64,000 nt of DNA from Pseudomonas sp. Leaf48 (GTDB lineage Bacteria > Pseudomonadota > Gammaproteobacteria > Pseudomonadales > Pseudomonadaceae), in contig NZ_LMLH01000012.1 in assembly GCF_001421885.1 (NCBI RefSeq), positions 1-64,000 of the forward strand, read 5' to 3'. The notes under the pieces were generated by a model that was not told the origin of the DNA, ran no database searches, and worked only from the letters and a program-made list of their open reading frames with translations. A program made the translations under genes and the position numbers. This document shows, one piece after another, positions 61,189-64,000 of this stretch (its first letter is position 1; each line of letters opens with the position of its first letter).

Positions 61189-61941
61189 GTGAGCCGCCTG
61201 CTATTGAACTGTGACATCGGCGAGAGTTTCGGCAGTTGGACCATGGGTCTGGACGCCGAGGTGATGCCCTTCATCGACTGCGCCAACATCGCCTGCGGCT
61301 TCCATGCCGGTGACCCGGGCGTCATGCGCAAGACTGTCAGCCTGGCCCTGAGCCACGGCGTGCAAATCGGCGCGCATCCGGCCTATCAGGATCTGGTCGG
61401 GTTCGGCCGTCGGTCCATGACCTACAGCGCCCAGGAACTGCAGGACATTCTGCATTACCAGATCGGCGCCCTCGACGGCATTTGCCGGGCCCAGGGCGGT
61501 CGGGTGAGCTACGTCAAACCCCACGGCGCGATGTACAACGACATGATGGCCAACCCGGCGCAATTGCGCGCGGTGCTCCAGGCTGTAGCGTCCTATGACC
61601 GTAGCCTGCCGTTGATGTTGATGGCCACTGCCGACAATAGCGCCGCCCGGCAGTTGGGCGAGGAGTACGGCGTGACCCTGTGGTTCGAAGCCTTTGCCGA
61701 TCGCGGCTATGACAGCGCCGGCAGGTTGCTGTCGCGACAATTGCCGGGAGCAGTGCATCATGATCCCGAGCAAGTCGTCGAACAGGCACTGATCATTGCC
61801 CGTGGCGATCATCTCACCGCCAGTGACGGCAGCGCCTTGCACTTGCAGGCCAACACCCTTTGCGTGCACGGCGACAACGCCGGTTCGGTCGCCGCCGTGC
61901 AACGTATCCGTGCAGCCTTGAATCAGCCGAGCGCCTCATGA
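61189..61941 (+). CDS. pxpA: 5-oxoprolinase subunit PxpA (LamB/YcsF family)
   Basis: This is a subunit of the ATP-dependent 5-oxoprolinase PxpABC, which opens 5-oxoproline to glutamate. The 250-residue product begins [15 protein letters not shown] and has the family motifs [31 protein letters not shown] and [10 protein letters not shown]. The start is a GTG at 61189 with AGGAG at 61175-61179. pxpB starts four bases before its stop (ATGA), so they are coupled. Confidence 0.94.
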   Translation: MSRLLLNCDIGESFGSWTMGLDAEVMPFIDCANIACGFHAGDPGVMRKTVSLALSHGVQIGAHPAYQDLVGFGRRSMTYSAQELQDILHYQIGALDGICRAQGGRVSYVKPHGAMYNDMMANPAQLRAVLQAVASYDRSLPLMLMATADNSAARQLGEEYGVTLWFEAFADRGYDSAGRLLSRQLPGAVHHDPEQVVEQALIIARGDHLTASDGSALHLQANTLCVHGDNAGSVAAVQRIRAALNQPSAS

Positions 61942-62642
61942 AACTGCGGGTTGAAGTGGTAGCGCTCGATTGCCTGATGGTGCGCCTGTTCGATGAAATC
62001 GCCGAAGCCAACATGCCGTGGATGCTCGCTGCCAGCGAAAGCCTGCGCAGTGCGTTTGCCGGGCATTTGATCGATCTGGTGCCTTCTTACACCACCTTGA
62101 TGGTGCACTTTGACCTGAGCGGATTGAGCCCGTCCCAGGCCCGGGAGTTGATCGCCCAGGCATTGATCGATCTTTCGCCCAATGCCAGAAAGCGCGGCGC
62201 TTGCCATGTGCTGCCGGTGTGGTACGACCCGAGCGTCGGCCCGGAGCTGAGCCTGTTATCGCAGCGCAGCGGCTTGACGGTGGATGAGGTGATCCGCCGT
62301 CATAGCGAGCGTGAGTATCAGGTTTTCGCCCTGGGCTTTGCGCCGGGGTTCGCGTTCATGGGACTGGTGGAGGAGGTCCTCGCCGCGCCGCGTCTGAACA
62401 CGCCCCGCAAGAAAGTCGCAGCCGGCAGCGTCGGCATCGCCGAACGACAAACGGCGGCCTATCCGGTGGTATCCCCCGGGGGCTGGAACCTGATCGGTCG
62501 CACCCCGGCCAGATTGTTCGACCGCCACCGCGATGGCTACAGCCTGATGCAGCCGGGCGACACGGTGCGCTTCGAAGCGGTCGGCCACGCCGAGTTCATC
62601 AATCTGGGCGGGGATGACACGCCATTGGAGGCCCAGGCATGA
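61938..62642 (+). CDS. pxpB: 5-oxoprolinase subunit PxpB (allophanate hydrolase subunit 1 family)
   Basis: A 234-residue subunit of the PxpABC complex. Motifs include [29 protein letters not shown] and [18 protein letters not shown], typical of the KipI/PxpB family (formerly allophanate hydrolase subunit 1). The ATG at 61938 overlaps pxpA, and its stop overlaps pxpC (ATGA at 62639), giving a tightly coupled trio. Confidence 0.93.
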   Translation: MKLRVEVVALDCLMVRLFDEIAEANMPWMLAASESLRSAFAGHLIDLVPSYTTLMVHFDLSGLSPSQARELIAQALIDLSPNARKRGACHVLPVWYDPSVGPELSLLSQRSGLTVDEVIRRHSEREYQVFALGFAPGFAFMGLVEEVLAAPRLNTPRKKVAAGSVGIAERQTAAYPVVSPGGWNLIGRTPARLFDRHRDGYSLMQPGDTVRFEAVGHAEFINLGGDDTPLEAQA

Positions 62643-63565
62643 GCCGTCTGAGTATTGAAGCGAGCACGCCACTTTGCTTGTTGCAGGATGCGGGGCGTTT
62701 TGGCGTGCGGCACCTGGGGGTGACCCAGGGCGGGGCGGTCGATTGGTGCTCGATGGCCTGGGCCAATTGGCTGCTGGGCAATGCACTGGATGTAGCGGTG
62801 ATCGAAATCACCCTCGGCGGGCTGACCCTGGTGGCCGAAGACGAATGTCTGCTGGCACTGGCCGGAGCGGATCTGGGCGCGCAGGTCGATGGCGAAGCGT
62901 TGGCGCCATGGCGCAGTTTCAGACTGCACAAGGGCCAGCGTTTGCAATTCACTCAACCATTGCTTGGGGCCCGAGCCTATCTGGCCGCGCCGGGTGGTTT
63001 TGCCGCACCGAAGGTGTTGGGCAGCAGCGCCACGGTAGTCCGCGAAGAACTGGGGGGGCTGGATGGCATGGGTCGCCCATTGAGCCAAGGTGCTTCGTTG
63101 AGCTATTCGGGGAATCCGCTGATGCTGCTGCGCGATGTACCGGCAGATCAGCGACCGGACCTGAACCTGGATACACCGCTGGACCTGGTGCTGGGGGCGC
63201 AAATCGGTGAGTTCAGCGGGCAGAGTCTGTTCGATGCGTTCAACAGCACCTGGAGTCTGGACAGCCGTTCCGACCGCATGGGCATTCGTCTCTTGGGCCC
63301 TGCGCTGCAGTATCAGGGCAAGCCGATGATTTCCGAAGGCATCCCGCTGGGTGCGGTTCAGGTACCGCCGGACGGGCAACCGATCGTCCTGCTCAATGAT
63401 CGGCAGACCATTGGTGGCTATCCGCGTCTGGGGGCGTTGACGCCGTTGGCGCTGGCGCGCTTGGCGCAATGCCTGCCGGGTAAGCAGGTGCGGCTGCGCC
63501 CGGTGGTGCAGGAGGTGGCGTATCGCGAGCAGATTGAATATTTGCGCAGGTTTCAGAACCCCTAA
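62639..63565 (+). CDS. pxpC: 5-oxoprolinase subunit PxpC (KipA/biotin-dependent carboxyltransferase-like)
   Basis: A 308-residue subunit that together with PxpA and PxpB hydrolyses 5-oxoproline in the cytoplasm. Family motifs are LQDAGRFGVRHLGVTQGGAVD, ITLGGLTLVAEDEC and SDRMGIRLLGPAL, ending in the C-terminal IVLLNDRQTIGGYPRLG. The product runs in the frame 62639-63565 and starts at the ATG overlapping pxpB. A REP doublet follows. Confidence 0.93.
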   Translation: MSRLSIEASTPLCLLQDAGRFGVRHLGVTQGGAVDWCSMAWANWLLGNALDVAVIEITLGGLTLVAEDECLLALAGADLGAQVDGEALAPWRSFRLHKGQRLQFTQPLLGARAYLAAPGGFAAPKVLGSSATVVREELGGLDGMGRPLSQGASLSYSGNPLMLLRDVPADQRPDLNLDTPLDLVLGAQIGEFSGQSLFDAFNSTWSLDSRSDRMGIRLLGPALQYQGKPMISEGIPLGAVQVPPDGQPIVLLNDRQTIGGYPRLGALTPLALARLAQCLPGKQVRLRPVVQEVAYREQIEYLRRFQNP

Positions 63566-63579
63566 AAGCATCGTCGGAA

Positions 63580-63661
63580 CGCGCTCCGGAGCAAGCCCGG
63601 CTCCCACATTGGCGTTGTGCAAGGCACAGAGTAAATGTGGGAGCGGGCTTGCTCGCGAAGA
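63580..63661. repeat. REP doublet (inverted pair)
   Basis: A degenerate left copy (GCGCTCCGGAGCAAGCCCGG at 63581) faces a canonical one (ATGTGGGAGCGGGCTTGCTC to about 63656). The pair lies between the convergent pxpC and VWA genes. The left copy has a GGA substitution in its loop, so the hairpin is imperfect. Confidence 0.8.
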
Positions 63662-63683
63662 GGCCCTTACCGGCAATACATTC

Positions 63684-64000
63684 CTATTTGGATAAAAACC
63701 GCATCCCTTCCTCCAACCCGCGAAGGGTCAGGGGATACATCTGGTCATCGATCAAGTCCCGCACGATATTGGTCGACGAGGTATAGCCCCAGGTGTCTTT
63801 CGGGTACGGGTTGATCCAGATGAGCTTCTTGTACTTCTCCTTGAACCGCTGCATCCACACGTAACCGGCTTCTTCGTTCCAGTGCTCGACGCTGCCGCCT
63901 GCCTGGGTGATTTCGTAGGGCGCCATCGCGGCGTCACCGATGAAAATCACTTTGTAGTCGGCACCGTACTTGTGCAGCAGGTCCATGGTCGAGGTGCGCT
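63684..64000 (-). CDS. VWA-domain (CoxE-like) protein, partial, 3' end only
   Basis: The minus-strand reading frame continues past the window end, so only the last 100 or so residues are seen, reading GADYKVIFIGDAAMAPYEIT, WNEEAGYVWMQRFKEKYKKL, then INPYPKDTWGYTSST and a C-terminal GLEEGMRFLSK. This matches the VWA-domain proteins that accompany MoxR-type AAA ATPases and act in metal or cofactor insertion. The methionine at 63986 is internal, not the start. Function beyond the family is not stated. Confidence 0.75.
   Translation of the reverse strand, partial: RTSTMDLLHKYGADYKVIFIGDAAMAPYEITQAGGSVEHWNEEAGYVWMQRFKEKYKKLIWINPYPKDTWGYTSSTNIVRDLIDDQMYPLTLRGLEEGMRFLSK

Noticed and set aside
62537..63676. 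A 379-codon open frame antisense to pxpC
   Set aside because: It is an antisense shadow of a well-supported 5-oxoprolinase subunit. It starts inside REP sequence, and no ribosome site or domain is seen.

Overview
The window is a high-GC gammaproteobacterial chromosome segment that reads as a Pseudomonas of the P. fluorescens group. The evidence is the algU-mucA-mucB-mucD stress operon beside nadB, a tctCBA/tctDE citrate-transport module, the bepA-tusA-bcp-gcvR-dapA-bamC-purC block, the rnd-ycgL-ycgN block, and many REP palindromes of the GTGGGAGCGGGCTTGCTCGCGAAG type in intergenic gaps. No database search was possible. All calls rest on motifs, protein similarity recognised by eye, lengths and gene order.

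Layout. 0.2-8.8 kb: acyl-CoA hydrolase-like gene, ung, an AbrB-family membrane protein fused into a tctC-tctB-tctA operon, and the divergent two-component pair tctD-tctE. 8.8-9.6 kb: a tandem array of REP doublets. 9.6-18.2 kb: HDOD gene and ygfZ, divergent from sdhE-ygfX, then nadB divergent from algU-mucA-mucB-mucD (mucC is absent). 18.2-26.3 kb: bepA, a TusA-like gene, an AI-2E-type permease, bcp/gcvR divergent from dapA-bamC-MBL hydrolase-purC, and a tRNA-Ser(CGA).

26.4-40 kb looks accessory. It holds a decayed polysaccharide-deacetylase pseudogene, an amidohydrolase, an alpha/beta-hydrolase whose nucleophile position is alanine, a GlxA/AraC-type regulator, a complete OpuB/OsmVWXY-type ABC importer, an exported amidase, a LysR gene divergent from a YdiJ-like FAD/Fe-S dehydrogenase, and an integrase fragment. 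My reading is a locus for uptake and hydrolysis of a quaternary-ammonium or amide compound; the substrate is unknown.

40-45.8 kb: LysR regulator, CHMI-type isomerase, PuuA-like glutamine synthetase, EptA-type lipid A phosphoethanolamine transferase, methyltransferase. 45.8-58.7 kb is housekeeping or conserved-hypothetical: rnd-ycgL, D-2-hydroxyacid dehydrogenase, nitroreductase, ycgN, a degenerate M61-like protein, SPOUT methylase, YajD HNH protein, spermidine-synthase-like protein, a cNMP-binding protein, oligopeptidase B, class II glutamine amidotransferase and a DUF2937 protein. 58.7-63.6 kb: a LysR regulator divergent from an MFS transporter and pxpABC (5-oxoprolinase). The window ends inside a VWA-domain gene.

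A recurring signal is the A-rich motif AANAANAA, the Hfq/Crc catabolite-repression target of pseudomonads. It lies just before the start codons of tctC, the amidohydrolase, the OpuB permease and pxpA, suggesting these catabolic messages share post-transcriptional carbon control.
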